NCBI GenBank assembly: GCA_029834535.1
Contig: JAQMWT010000457.1
Coordinates: 58,558 to 122,557 of the forward strand
Source: Chrysophaeum taylorii
Lineage: Eukaryota > Sar > Pelagophyceae > Pelagomonadales > Pelagomonadaceae
Reading direction: 5' to 3'
DNA: 64,000 bases
Positions 42,273 to 51,400 of the stretch are shown here, piece by piece (positions within the stretch are counted from its first letter, which is position 1; each line of letters starts with the position of its first letter). A program made the translations under genes and the position numbers. Under the pieces are notes generated by a model. That model made no database searches. It was not told the origin of the DNA and saw nothing but the letters and a program-made list of their open reading frames with translations.

Positions 42273-43249
42273 ACCTCTGTGCCAGAGCCCAGCGCGCCCT
42301 CAAACGGTTCGCAGTGGAAAATTCAGACTGCAACCAAGTCGAGGCGCTCGAGTTGCTGGACGCCGCGGCGCGGGAGTTTGCGGTGGGAGGTCAGCCAGAG
42401 AAAGCGGCCAAGTGCTACCGACGCTGCGCCGACGCGAGCCTGCGAACGCGGAGTCCGTTCGCCGCGGCGGCGTATTGCGGCCTCGCTGCCGAGCTCAAGG
42501 AGGGCCACGACCCGCTGGCGGCAATAGAAGCGTACGACCGCGCGGCCGAGCTGTGCTGCGACATCGAGCGATGGGACGCCGCTGGAATTTACGCGCTCAA
42601 GGCCGCGAGTCTCGGGAAATTCGAGGACGACGTCTGCGACCCGAAGCGGTTCGTGGACGCCGCCGACCTCTTTGCGGCGGCCGCCGAGTCGGACGACCGG
42701 CGCTCGGTGAACAAGAATGGGGCGATGGAGACCGTCGCCGACCTCGCCGCGGCCGACTCCGAATACGAAAGCGCGGCCGATATCTACGAGGGTTTGGCCA
42801 GGGATGAGGCGCTGGACAACCTCACCGCGCCCAACGCCGTCCGACTCTTCTTCAGAGCGGCGCTCTGTCGGATCGTTGCGCTTTTTGACCTGGACCTCGT
42901 AAAGCGCCAGTGCGGCGAGGACTTCGGCCGGGCATATCTGCCGTGGCTCGACTCCGCCGACCGCGCCTTCCTCGATGACCTCGTCGCCTGCCTCCGCCAC
43001 GACCTCCCCGACCTCGACTTCTTCGCCGACGCGGCCTACGACTTCGCTGCCGTCCGGAAACTCGACCCTGTCGACCTCGACCTCCTCTCCAAAGTGTACG
43101 ACCGCGTGGCCAAGGCCCACGAAGCCCACAACCTCAAACTCGAAAAGGCCAAGCGCAAGGCGCAGCGCGAAAAGCACAAATTCCAGATCGAGAAAGACCG
43201 CCAGGCCCGCCTCGTCCGCGACAACACCCCCGCCGCGCGGGGGGACTAG
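42269..43249 (+). CDS. SNAP family NSF attachment protein (gamma-like)
   Basis: 326 aa of TPR-like paired helices: LDAAAREFAVGGQPEKAAKC, CYRRCADASLRT, AIEAYDRAAELCCDIERWDA, FVDAADLFAAAAES, ADSEYESAADIYEGLARDE, then an acidic segment FLDDLVACLRHDLPDLDFF. These match alpha/gamma-SNAP, which bring NSF to SNARE complexes for disassembly. The long Lys/Glu-rich C-terminal helix in place of a typical alpha-SNAP end favours gamma-type. The choice between subtypes is tentative. It ends 1 nt from the stop of the convergent LSM gene. Confidence 0.8.
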   Translation: MNLCARAQRALKRFAVENSDCNQVEALELLDAAAREFAVGGQPEKAAKCYRRCADASLRTRSPFAAAAYCGLAAELKEGHDPLAAIEAYDRAAELCCDIERWDAAGIYALKAASLGKFEDDVCDPKRFVDAADLFAAAAESDDRRSVNKNGAMETVADLAAADSEYESAADIYEGLARDEALDNLTAPNAVRLFFRAALCRIVALFDLDLVKRQCGEDFGRAYLPWLDSADRAFLDDLVACLRHDLPDLDFFADAAYDFAAVRKLDPVDLDLLSKVYDRVAKAHEAHNLKLEKAKRKAQREKHKFQIEKDRQARLVRDNTPAARGD

Positions 43250-43250
43250 A

Positions 43251-43619
43251 TTATTGAGTAACAACATCATCATTATTACTGCCACAAGCCGCCGCCTTTT
43301 CTTCTTGAGGAGGAGGAGGAGGAGGAGGAGGAGGGGGTCTTTTTTGCGCGTCCTCCCAGTCGGCGTCCTCGATCTCGACCTTGAGGAGGTGCTTGCCCGG
43401 GACCATCACGAGCCCGAGGGACCTCGTCTTCTCCTCGAAGGACTCGGTGCCGTCGCGCTGGATGACGGCCACCTTCCGGGTTTCCTCGGTCTCGCTCACG
43501 ATGAAGTTTCGCAGGTGGTCCATGCACAAAAAGCGACCTGTCACCAAACGGCCGTCGCTCAGCGTGAACCTTAGCCGCTTCTCGAGCACTGCTTCCACCT
43601 CCTCGCGCTCCTCTGTCAT
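43251..43619 (-). CDS. NAA38: LSM-domain protein, NAA38/LSMD1-like
   Basis: 122 aa from ATG 43619. Sm1 motif RLRFTLSDGRLVTGRFLCMDHLRNFIV and Sm2-type SLGLVMVPGKHLLKVEIED. The order and the VMVPGKHLL wording fit the LSMD1/NAA38 subunit of the NatC N-terminal acetyltransferase rather than a core Sm protein. The C-terminus is poly-Pro, encoded by a CCT microsatellite, then Gln/Glu/Ala. An earlier in-frame Met upstream is AT-rich and rejected. NatC assignment is inference. Confidence 0.85.
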   Translation of the reverse strand: MTEEREEVEAVLEKRLRFTLSDGRLVTGRFLCMDHLRNFIVSETEETRKVAVIQRDGTESFEEKTRSLGLVMVPGKHLLKVEIEDADWEDAQKRPPPPPPPPPPQEEKAAACGSNNDDVVTQ

Positions 43620-43659
43620 CAATAATAAATGAATAAGTAAATACATAAAAATAAATAAA

Positions 43660-43816
43660 TAAATAAACCCTTCCTCTTCAAGAAGAAGAGTGTCCCTTAC
43701 CCTTATTATTAAATTAATTAATTAATTAATTAATTAATTAATTAATTAAATAAATAAATAAATAAATAAACCCTTCCTCTTCAAGAAGAAGAGTGTCCCT
43801 TACCCTTATTATTAAC
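43660..43816. repeat. tandem duplication of about 104 bp with internal hairpin
   Basis: The segment AAATAAACCCTTCCTCTTC...TTATTATTAA occurs at 43664-43713 and again at 43768-43816, separated by TTAA and AAAT runs. Each copy holds CTCTTC-AAGAA-GAAGAG, a 6-bp stem hairpin. The second copy encodes the C-terminus and stop of the flavoprotein gene. Confidence 0.85.
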
Positions 43817-45073
43817 TGCGTGGTCCGCCGCCGCCGCCCCCGCGATAAAGCCCGAGGTCCAACAATGCTGGAAATTGAAGCCGCCCGTGACGCCGTCGCA
43901 GTCGCAGAGCTCCCCGGCAAAGTGAAGGCCCGGGACAAGCTTTGATTCGTAGGTCTTGAGGCGAATTTCGGCGAGGCGCACCCCGCCGGCGGTGACGAAC
44001 TCCTCCTTGTTCGCGTCCTTTCCCGTAAAGTCGAGGCGAAGGTCGGTGAGGCCGGCGGCGAGGCGCTGGAGCCGGGCCTCGCTCAGGTTCGCCCATCGCA
44101 CGTCGTCCTCGTCGTCGAGGAGGTGCGCGACGAGCGCGGCCCAGAAGCGACGCGGGATCGCACCGCGAAAAGGTCCGACCCCCGCGACGACCTGCCGCGC
44201 GCGGGCCTTTTTGTGCGCCCGGAGCTCTTCCACGACGGCGGGACGTTTCAGTTCCGGAAGCATCGAGAGCGATAGGGTGCCGCGGTACCCTCGGGCCCGG
44301 AGGTCCTTGGCCGCGAACGCCGAGAGCCGCAGCGCGCAGGGTCCGCTGAGACCGCGGTGCGTCACGAGGACCGGCCCGCGCTGCGCGAACTTGGTGTCGA
44401 CGAGCGCGAGCCGCGCGTCGGCGAGCGACACGCCTGCGAGTTGAAGGAGCCACGCGTCTCTCATCAACCGGAAAGAGAACAACGACGGCACGGGCGGCTC
44501 GATGGCGTGGCCGAGGCTCGCCGCGATCGCGTAGCCCGCGGGCGCGGACCCGGTCGCGAGGACCACGGCGTCCGCGTTCAGGATGCCGCCGCCATTGCCG
44601 CGCACTACGAAGCCCTCGTCGACGCTTCGTACCGCGAATCCAAAACAGACCTCGACGCCCGCGCCCCGCGCCGCGCGCTCGAGGGCGCCGGCGACGGTCC
44701 GCGAGTCGTCGCTCGTCGGAAAGACGCGCCCGTCGCTCTCGACCTTGAGGCTCACGCCCTCATCCTCGAAGAACCGGCGCGCGTCGCCCGGACCAAACGA
44801 AGACGCGAGCGGCCCGCGCAGTTCCTTGCGTCCCCTCGGATAATGCTCGAGGTACCTCCCGAGCTCCAGCTCCTCGTGCATCACGTTGCATCGTCCACCG
44901 CCGGACACGAGCACCTTGCGCAGCCCGCTCTTCGCGGACTCCGCGACCACTACCTCGCACTCGGGACGCCGTCGCGCGGCAGAGATGGCGGCGAAATATC
45001 CGCTCGCGCCGCCCCCGACGACCACCACGCGTGCGGCGTGGCACGCCGCTACCATCATCACCGCTTCGAGCAT
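43781..45073 (-). CDS. HI0933-like FAD-dependent flavoprotein
   Basis: 430 aa. N-terminal Rossmann loop ARVVVVGGGASGYFAAISAA, then SGGGRCNVMHE and a C-terminal FAD contact GLHFAGELCDCDGVTGGFNF followed by HCWTSGFIAGAAAA. This is the HI0933/YhiN (BaiN-like) family of FAD-containing reductases of uncertain substrate. The initial MLEAVMMVAACHA could be a short leader. The frame is open upstream but lacks an ATG, so 45073 is used. The last ten residues lie in the duplicated repeat. Confidence 0.85.
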   Translation of the reverse strand: MLEAVMMVAACHAARVVVVGGGASGYFAAISAARRRPECEVVVAESAKSGLRKVLVSGGGRCNVMHEELELGRYLEHYPRGRKELRGPLASSFGPGDARRFFEDEGVSLKVESDGRVFPTSDDSRTVAGALERAARGAGVEVCFGFAVRSVDEGFVVRGNGGGILNADAVVLATGSAPAGYAIAASLGHAIEPPVPSLFSFRLMRDAWLLQLAGVSLADARLALVDTKFAQRGPVLVTHRGLSGPCALRLSAFAAKDLRARGYRGTLSLSMLPELKRPAVVEELRAHKKARARQVVAGVGPFRGAIPRRFWAALVAHLLDDEDDVRWANLSEARLQRLAAGLTDLRLDFTGKDANKEEFVTAGGVRLAEIRLKTYESKLVPGLHFAGELCDCDGVTGGFNFQHCWTSGFIAGAAAADHAVNNKGKGHSSS

Positions 45074-45893
45074 CAAAACAAACGCAAAGTCTCCCTGAGT
45101 TTTTGTTGTTGTTACTGTTTTGGGCCTCTGCGACACGGTCTTCTTCTGGGCGCCCTACTTAAGACGGCCACGTGGCTGGCGCAGCGAGCCCAAGCCAACA
45201 GCTGAGAGGTCCCCACTCGCGGAAGGTAGATACGGCGGCGGACCGCCGTTGTTTCTTCTTCGGTCCGCCGTCGCGCAGAGGACTCGTCGTTTTCTAGGGT
45301 TTTGACAACAATCAATCAATCAATCGATCGATCGATCGATCGATCGATCGATCGTTTTATAGGGTTTTCAATTATTATATGAAAATTAGGTCGACTGTCG
45401 TAAAGGGGGCAGCAGGCAAGGGATTTGTTCGGTCGACTCAACAAAAGCAGACAACGAGCCGCGACGCACGAGGTATAAGTTAAAATATAAAAGCGTCGCA
45501 CGATTATTCAGACGCCGCGCCAACGCCGCGATCTTCGTCGTTGTCTGAGGAGAGGGTGCTGGTTCATATATGAAGTAGACTTTACTCGCAAGTTAGACAA
45601 TAAATATGAGCCGGAGGCTCGCACGAAAATCCTCCGGGCACCTCGTCCGTCCGTCCATATGCGAGCCTCATTCACGATGCTGTCCTCCTCTTCTTCTTCT
45701 TAGGGGGGAGCAGCAGCAGCCGCAGCAGCAGCATCCGCAGGAAAGCGCAGAATCGTCGCCCCCATTACGGGGTCCGTCCGTCCGTCCGAACGAAAAGGCG
45801 GGGAAGAGCAGACAATAAAATAGAGAAGAGCAGATAATAACACGTTAGGAACACAACAAGACGGAATCGGAAGGAGCACGGCTCGTTGGATCT
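45074..45893. other. intergenic region with ATCG microsatellite
   Basis: Contains an (ATCG)n run near 45313-45354 and GCAGCA/GTCC runs near 45711-45785. A 70-codon plus frame at 45606 is low-complexity and not accepted. It must hold the flavoprotein promoter and the aquaporin 3' flank. Confidence 0.4.
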
Positions 45894-46673
45894 TCACGAG
45901 GTAGGAGTGGTCAAAGGCTCTTTGTCCTTGGCGGCGTCGGTCCTCGGGGCCGAGTCCTCGGCAACCACGGCGTCAACTTGGGCGCGGCGAACCAAAGCGG
46001 CGAGGGCGTTGGCAGGGGACTGTTGCTTGAACATCCACTCGCAGAGAGGTACGGCGACGACGAGGCCGACGAGCTGGCCAAGGAAGTAGGCTTGGAAGGA
46101 CTTGGGCGTGATGCTCGCGAAGGTGTCCGTGAAGGAGCGCGCGACCGTGACGGCCGGGTTGGCGAAGGAAGTCGAGCTCGTAAACCAATAGCCGGCGGTA
46201 ATGAATAATCCGACGCCCATAGCGACGTCGGCCTTGGCCTCGATGCAGCCAAAGATGGTCATGAGGAGGCCCAAGGTCGCGACCGCCTCGGAAAAGAACT
46301 CGCCATCGGTGTCGCGGTCCTTGCCGTCAAACTCGCCGTTACGAATCATAAACATAGCGTGAGCGACGTAAGCTCCGACGATTCCACCGCCAAATTGAGC
46401 TGGCAAATAGAAGGCTAAAGTCCTGACATCAATCTCGCGCTTCATGAAGAAGGCGATCGAGACCACCGGATTGAAGTGGGCTCCGCTCACGGGACCGAGC
46501 ACCGTGATGAGAACGAACAAGATTCCCCATGTCGCCAGCGTGTTTCCGAGCAATGCGATGCCGTCGTCCTCAGACAACGTGTCTCCCATGATCCCCGACC
46601 CTATAATCGTGCAGACGAGGTACAGCGTCCCAAGAAACTCGGCGAACGTCGCGCGGCTCAAGCTTGCTCCCAT
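45894..46673 (-). CDS. aquaporin / MIP channel
   Basis: 259 aa from ATG 46673; the longer frame starts at a non-ATG codon. Six membrane helices and two pore half-helices: the first box is SGAHFNPVVSIAFF, where NPV replaces the usual NPA, and the second is FANPAVTVARSFTDTF with intact NPA and the selectivity-filter Arg. Helix 1 carries AEFLGTLYLVCTIIGSG, typical of the family. The short acidic/Thr-rich tail is cytoplasmic. Likely water or small-solute transport; the NPV change may tune selectivity. Confidence 0.92.
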   Translation of the reverse strand: MGASLSRATFAEFLGTLYLVCTIIGSGIMGDTLSEDDGIALLGNTLATWGILFVLITVLGPVSGAHFNPVVSIAFFMKREIDVRTLAFYLPAQFGGGIVGAYVAHAMFMIRNGEFDGKDRDTDGEFFSEAVATLGLLMTIFGCIEAKADVAMGVGLFITAGYWFTSSTSFANPAVTVARSFTDTFASITPKSFQAYFLGQLVGLVVAVPLCEWMFKQQSPANALAALVRRAQVDAVVAEDSAPRTDAAKDKEPLTTPTS

Positions 46674-46823
46674 TCTCAACGCTCAGCAGATTCGAGGGCA
46701 GATTCGATCTGCAACAACTTCGCTTTCCCTTTTTTGAGGCATTCTCTTTGACTTTCAGAAAACAAAACGGATACTTTTTCGTCAACCAACGGCCGAGAAT
46801 TAAAAAAAAGGGGGACAGACAGA

Positions 46824-46858
46824 CACCCCCCCCTCTTAGCAGTCGACATTTAAAGACA
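46824..46858 (+). repeat. dispersed repeat family A, copy 3 (5'-truncated)
   Basis: Retains the last 35 bp of the family (CCCCCTCTTAGCAGTCGACA then TTTAAAGACA). It is flanked by GACAGACAGAC on both sides (46814-46824 and 46854-46865), again a GACN-type duplication. Confidence 0.75.
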
Positions 46859-47104
46859 GACAGACGTGACGCACATTGCACTTCCCGTTTGTTGCGATCC
46901 CTTTAGTATGCAACGTACTGATATACTGAGCTGGCGACGACGGTTTCGCGCACGCATTAATGAAGAGCTTTGGCAAACAAGCCTCTCTTCGAAAGAGCTA
47001 GCTTTTCAACCAAAGGACTTTTTTTTTTTCAACCACAGCCCTGCCAACCAAAGGAATTTTTTTTTTTTTCAACCACAGCCCTGCCAACCTGCCGCGCCGG
47101 CCCT

Positions 47105-47144
47105 AATTGCTCGGGAGAGGTCTAAAGTTAGTTAGTTAGTTATA
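47105..47144 (+). mobile_element. SINE-like element, 5'-truncated copy
   Basis: Matches only the last 40 bp of the family: GCTCGGGAGAGGTCTAAAG followed by (TTAG)n. Such short 3' stubs are typical of target-primed reverse transcription that stopped early. Confidence 0.65.
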
Positions 47145-47334
47145 CCGTGCGTTTGGATACTTTGTTTCGTATTTATACTGATCTGAAGATATTTTATTGT
47201 CAACAGGGTTTGAACCTTCGTTGAAAAGGTTGAGCCTTCAACCAAGTTGGAACCTTCGTTCGAATTTGGTCAACATGACTAATAATAACTTTCATCCAGC
47301 CCAGTGCCTGGATCGCGCACGCATTTTCGAAGCC

Positions 47335-47530
47335 TTGGCGCGTGAGATCAGAAGTCACGGGGCCGAGAGACGAGGGCCGCAGATAAAGCGGCATCGGTGG
47401 AGGTCGACGCCTGTCGCCATGCGGCGCGGAGACCGCGATTTGACCGCCAACCATCTCGTTTATTACGTTTCCTTCTGCGCCCCGCTGCGAACGTTCCGGC
47501 TTCCAACCGGGAGGCGAACAGGTGCCAGAA
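47335..47530 (-). mobile_element. SINE-like element, diverged copy
   Basis: Shares with the intact copies segments such as TGTCGCCATGCGGCGCGGAG, GACCGCGATTTGAC and GCGAACGTTCCGGCTTCCAA in the same order, with many substitutions. Older copy of the same family in opposite orientation. Confidence 0.6.
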
Positions 47531-47725
47531 GCTCTATCCCCGGCACGCACACCCTCCCTACTAACAGTCGACTTTAATAATAACCCTATTTGTTAACGCC
47601 CATCGTGCCACCGTCGCCGACCTTGATTAAAAACCCTACAGTAGTACTTGTCAGCGTTGGGGATTCACTCCAGCAAGTGAACGTGAACCACTTCGCCAGC
47701 CACGCAATATTTGTGAGAACTATTA

Positions 47726-47766
47726 TAGGGACGTGGTGCAGGGGTAAGTGTCATAGCTTCCTCACA
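47726..47766 (+). repeat. 41-bp direct repeat, left
   Basis: TAGGGACGTGGTGCAGGGGT... through CTTCCTCACA, identical to 48488-48528. Confidence 0.85.
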
Positions 47767-47879
47767 CAGGTGCTGGAAAAGAAAGAGAAGGGGAAAAGGG
47801 GTAAGTGAGACGCTTACAGAGGAGAAGCTTGAAGGAAGACGTCATTGTGGCAGAAAGAGACATGAGATTTCGGGCGAAA

Positions 47880-48430
47880 TCACGAGATGAGGTAACGAGC
47901 ACGAAGCCGGAGGAAGGAAGGAGCTTCCGTACTGCGGGTGAAGATGTCGCTAAGGTTGTCAAGGTGGGGAATGTGTTGGAGATCGATGATGTGGCTGCGA
48001 TGATATTCGGCGGTGCTGTAAAAACGAATATCAATATGGCGGGTGCGCCGCGTGAGACATTGGAGACGGACTTGGGTGACGGTGGTTCTGTTATCGACAT
48101 ACATTGGTACCGTGTGACGAGGGAGAGCAAAGTCATCAAAAAGTTTGAGAAGCCAAGAGAGCTTAGCAGTAGCGGCGTAAAGAGCGAGCAATTCAGCTTC
48201 AAAAGAGGAGCGGGCGAGGAGGTACTGCGAGCGGGAGCAGTAGGAGACCATAGAGCCACCAAAGAGAAAGCAAAAACCAATAGTGGAGTGGCGGTCATCA
48301 GGGTCGTCGGCCCAGCTGGAGTCGGAATAACCACAGAGACGAAGGGTAGAAGCGCGACCAAGAACAAGGGCAAGATCTTGAGTACCATGGAGAGAACGGA
48401 GGGTATGGGATAAAGCGTGCCAGTGGGGTG
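47880..48430 (-). pseudogene. Ty1/copia RNase H fragment
   Basis: Readable copia RNase H: GYSDSSWADDPDDRHSTIGF then SFEAELLALYAATAKLSWLL and YVDNRTTVTQV, followed by RRTRHIDIRFYS and the terminal LSDIFTRSTE. Catalytic acidic residues of each motif are present, and the frame is open from about 48350 down to its stop at 47880. No RT or integrase accompanies it. The fragment lies between two 41-bp direct repeats, so it is a deletion derivative or an internal remnant. Confidence 0.8.
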
Positions 48431-48487
48431 TACCAGCATTGTGTAAAAAAAAATGTGAAAACTGAAATGGGGATGTTAGAACTTTAG

Positions 48488-48528
48488 TAGGGACGTGGTG
48501 CAGGGGTAAGTGTCATAGCTTCCTCACA
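48488..48528 (+). repeat. 41-bp direct repeat, right
   Basis: Identical to 47726-47766. Weaker similarity continues a few bases upstream (AGAACT). Confidence 0.85.
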
Positions 48529-48736
48529 ATATTGGTGAAGTGATTTGAAGTGAACACGTCACCCTACGTGGCCATCGTGAACCTTTGTGAAGTAAACGCC
48601 ACTTTTTTTTTTTTTTTAACGCCAGCGCCGATCCCTGCCGCGCCCTGTCAGTTCCGTCCCCCCCCCGCGCGCTATTGCCTAGGTCTGGTGCTCTTAGATT
48701 CATTCGGGTTTCGGGACGAAGGAGGAGTCACCGTGA

Positions 48737-48789
48737 ATGGGGTTCAGTGTTTCTTACTTTAGCCTAAAGTAAGAAACACTGAACCCCAT
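48737..48789. repeat. perfect 26-bp inverted repeat, 1-nt centre
   Basis: Left arm 48737-48762 (ATGGGGTTCAGTGTTTCTTA then CTTTAG) and right arm 48764-48789 are exact reverse complements around a single C. It lies a few bases beyond the hAT transposase stop. Confidence 0.95.
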
Positions 48790-48794
48790 AAAGT

Positions 48795-51130
48795 TTAGGC
48801 GATGTGAACGACCTCGGTATCTTCGTCTGGTTCTTCCTCATCAATCTCCATCTCCAAAGAGTCTCGGGGAAGGTGCTCTCGGCATTTTTGAAAAACTCGG
48901 TCTCGTGTCCGGGTCCCTGTACTTAATCCGGGCCGCCGCAATGAAATTCTTGTTCATGCGCAGAAGGGCAACTTTGTCCGTCTCGTCCGCGCCGAGCAAC
49001 GTGTTTCCCTCGGTCAGGACAAGATTTCCAATGCTCAGGCAGCGCTCAAAGTAGCTCTGCGCGCCATGTGTACCAATTGAACCCTTAGAGGCTCTCGCCA
49101 TGTCCGGAAGGAACCCATGCTGCTACTTGGTGAGCGGTCGGTACAGCTTTCCAACGTCGAGCACAGCAAGATCTGTGAAGCCGACTTCATCCTTCTTCTC
49201 AAGTTCAGGATAATGCTCTTTCTAGTTGAGCGATCTCGAGAGCCTGATCCATTGAGTGAATCCCTGTTCAAACTCCACATTGAAATCGGGCATCTGGTTC
49301 TCAGGCATAGCAAAAGAAGGCATGTCGCCACTAATGTCGCCGTCCCAAGCGTTGGGTGCGTCGAGTGCCGCCAAGAGGCTGCGGACAGGCGCAGGTTCGG
49401 AGGGCGGCGCAGACTCGGAGGAAGTCTTTGCGTTTTCGTGGTGGAATGCAGTCCGTGCGTAAATCATATTTAATTCCTTGAGCAACTTCCTGGCCCGAGC
49501 TTTCTGATTGGACGACAGGTGCCTGCAGCAGTTGAAAGTCCGAAAGTCGAGAAGGAAGGCAATCAACTCGCGATCGTTGAATTCGTAGTTGAAGTGACGC
49601 ACGTAGTTTTCATTATTCCCGCAACACTGACGCTCACATTCGAGTATAGCCCGCTCAAGACAGGTTTTTGCCGGTCTCGCTGAGATCGTCAACATCGAGA
49701 CAGTCTTACGCGGCATGGATTTCGCAGTTATGTTCGGGAGATCAATGACTTCTAGCGTCCCAGCTCGCAGAGACTCGATCATGTTGTGCCTGATCAATGC
49801 GGCACACGCCCCCAGGTATAAGTGTTCGTGTTGCACGAAAACAACGGGGTCATCCGTTATAGCAAAAATCGCCTCGAATTCAGCCAACGCCACCCATTGC
49901 TCATCACTGATTGTCCAGGGGAGTCCAATGTTGGTAGCCGTGTACAGTTAACGCACGTGGTGCATACGCAGCAAGGAACGAACAAGTTGGTATCGCGCCC
50001 GGAACCTCGTCTTATTGAGGTCGAGCTTGAGCTTCGGCGATTCATTTCCCCGGCTATAATATGGCAAAAGCGCGTGCAGATCCTTCAAACGTGTGCCGTA
50101 AGAAAAGCACTTGGGCACCGTTCAGCAGCTCCTGGCGAGCTGGGTATAGATTGATCACCTGCTTGCCTCTGGGTCGTGTCAAGTCGCCACATGCCGCTGC
50201 CGAGATTTTTGAGATATCATGCATGTCACACACGCTTCGACCTCAACAAAAAATTTCTTCGGCGACGCCAATTGCAGCCCGGTCTTGAACAATGGTTGCG
50301 GCCGCCAAATCGATATCGATTCTCGCACGTTCCGCGACCACAGAAAGGAGCAGAGAAGCCGTGCCGGAATCGGTTTCGTCGTCAGCTCGAACAAGGCCCA
50401 CGCACACCGTCTCAACGCCACTCCAATCGGGCCAGATGAAGGATAGGCCAATGGCCTGTCGCTTGAACTTATCCTTGAGTGTCCCGCCGTCATGCAGCAC
50501 CTGGGCAAATGGATTGCCGCACCGTTGACGACGAAACGACGAAGATCATCGCAACCTAATTGAGGCGTATTACCGCGGCGGTGGCGGGAAAGGCAAGTGC
50601 CCGTTCATGACTCGAAAGGCGCCGTTTGAATGGGTGGACGCTGAATATCGTTGCTTTGTTCGAATCTTGAAGCACGTCATTAAGGAGTGTTATGAAGCGG
50701 CGGCTTTCGGCTTGGAAATCCGCTGCGACGTGTACACGTAGTTCCGAGCCGAGAACGCCATCAGGGAAGAGTGCTTTGCCTGGCTGGGCATGGCCATGAA
50801 GTATCTCGCAATATCCGATTTACCATTCGAGGCTGCCACAACACCCACGGCTGTCATAACGCCCTCCTTTTCTTGGCTGTCTTCTGTTTCTTGGTGAGCT
50901 GTTGACGTCCCAGCTCGTCCTCCTCCGGATGCGCAGCCTTGAAGTGGGCCCCAAGAGGGCTTGGTCGTTTCTTGAAGTCCCTCGTCACCTTCAGGCGCTC
51001 CCAGCACCGGATACACACATGCGTCGCCTTCCCACTGACGCGGCCAGGATGATTTTCCTTCAGTCGACGCACGCAGTCCCACACCTTGGAAAAACCTGGT
51101 TGATCGTCCACTTTTGCCGGGTGTGTTCCA
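48795..51130 (-). pseudogene. hAT-family transposase, decayed, with BED zinc finger
   Basis: Reading 5' to 3' on the minus strand: a BED finger near 50860-51110 (SKVWDCVRRL, CIRC, AHFKAAHPEE with C-x2-C and H-x4-H). A middle part follows near 50240-50500 (HDGGTLKDKFKRQAIGLSFI, VCVGLVRADDE), then an alpha-helical region at 49222-49893. The C-terminal dimerisation hATC segment is at 48840-49080 (YFERCLSIGNLVLTEGNTLL, LLRMNKNF). Frameshifts and stops interrupt it. Transposase family assignment is firm; activity is not expected. Confidence 0.75.
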
Positions 51131-51316
51131 CGTCACAACATCGACGTCGCAATCGGCTCGTTCTCGTGCTCCTCCTTCTGTTCCGCGTATTCCTCCTCAT
51201 CATCAACATTATCCTCCACCTCCAGGTAGCGCGGCTCGACTTCGCTCATCAGACTTTGCCGTCAGCCAAAGTGAATGAACGTGAAGTGAACATTGGACTT
51301 CGGACGAAAATTTTCG

Positions 51317-51360
51317 GTGAAGTGAAGTGAAGTGAAGTGAAGTGAACCTAGTGAAGTGAG
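51317..51360 (+). repeat. (GTGAA)n array upstream of the sulfhydryl oxidase
   Basis: GTGAAGTGAAGTGAAGTGAA-type repeats, with related GTGAA clusters at 48535-48600 on the other side of the hAT remnant. They may be subterminal repeats of the transposon. They sit only about 40 nt from the oxidase ATG. Confidence 0.6.
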
Positions 51361-51400
51361 CCCAGTGAATTCGCAACGCTGGTACTTGTTTAAAACAAGG

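Larger units (their letters stand above)
46674..47725. other. repeat-rich spacer
   Basis: Contains repeat-A copy 3, a tandem duplication at 47023-47088 (poly-T then TCAACCACAGCCCTGCCAACC, twice), a truncated SINE-like tail at 47105-47144, a diverged SINE-like copy at 47335-47530 and a relic of repeat A near 47548-47576. No gene. Confidence 0.5.

Noticed and set aside
42323-43285. 320-codon minus-strand frame opposite the SNAP gene
   Set aside because: Shadow frame; TPR-like SNAP helices are on the plus strand.
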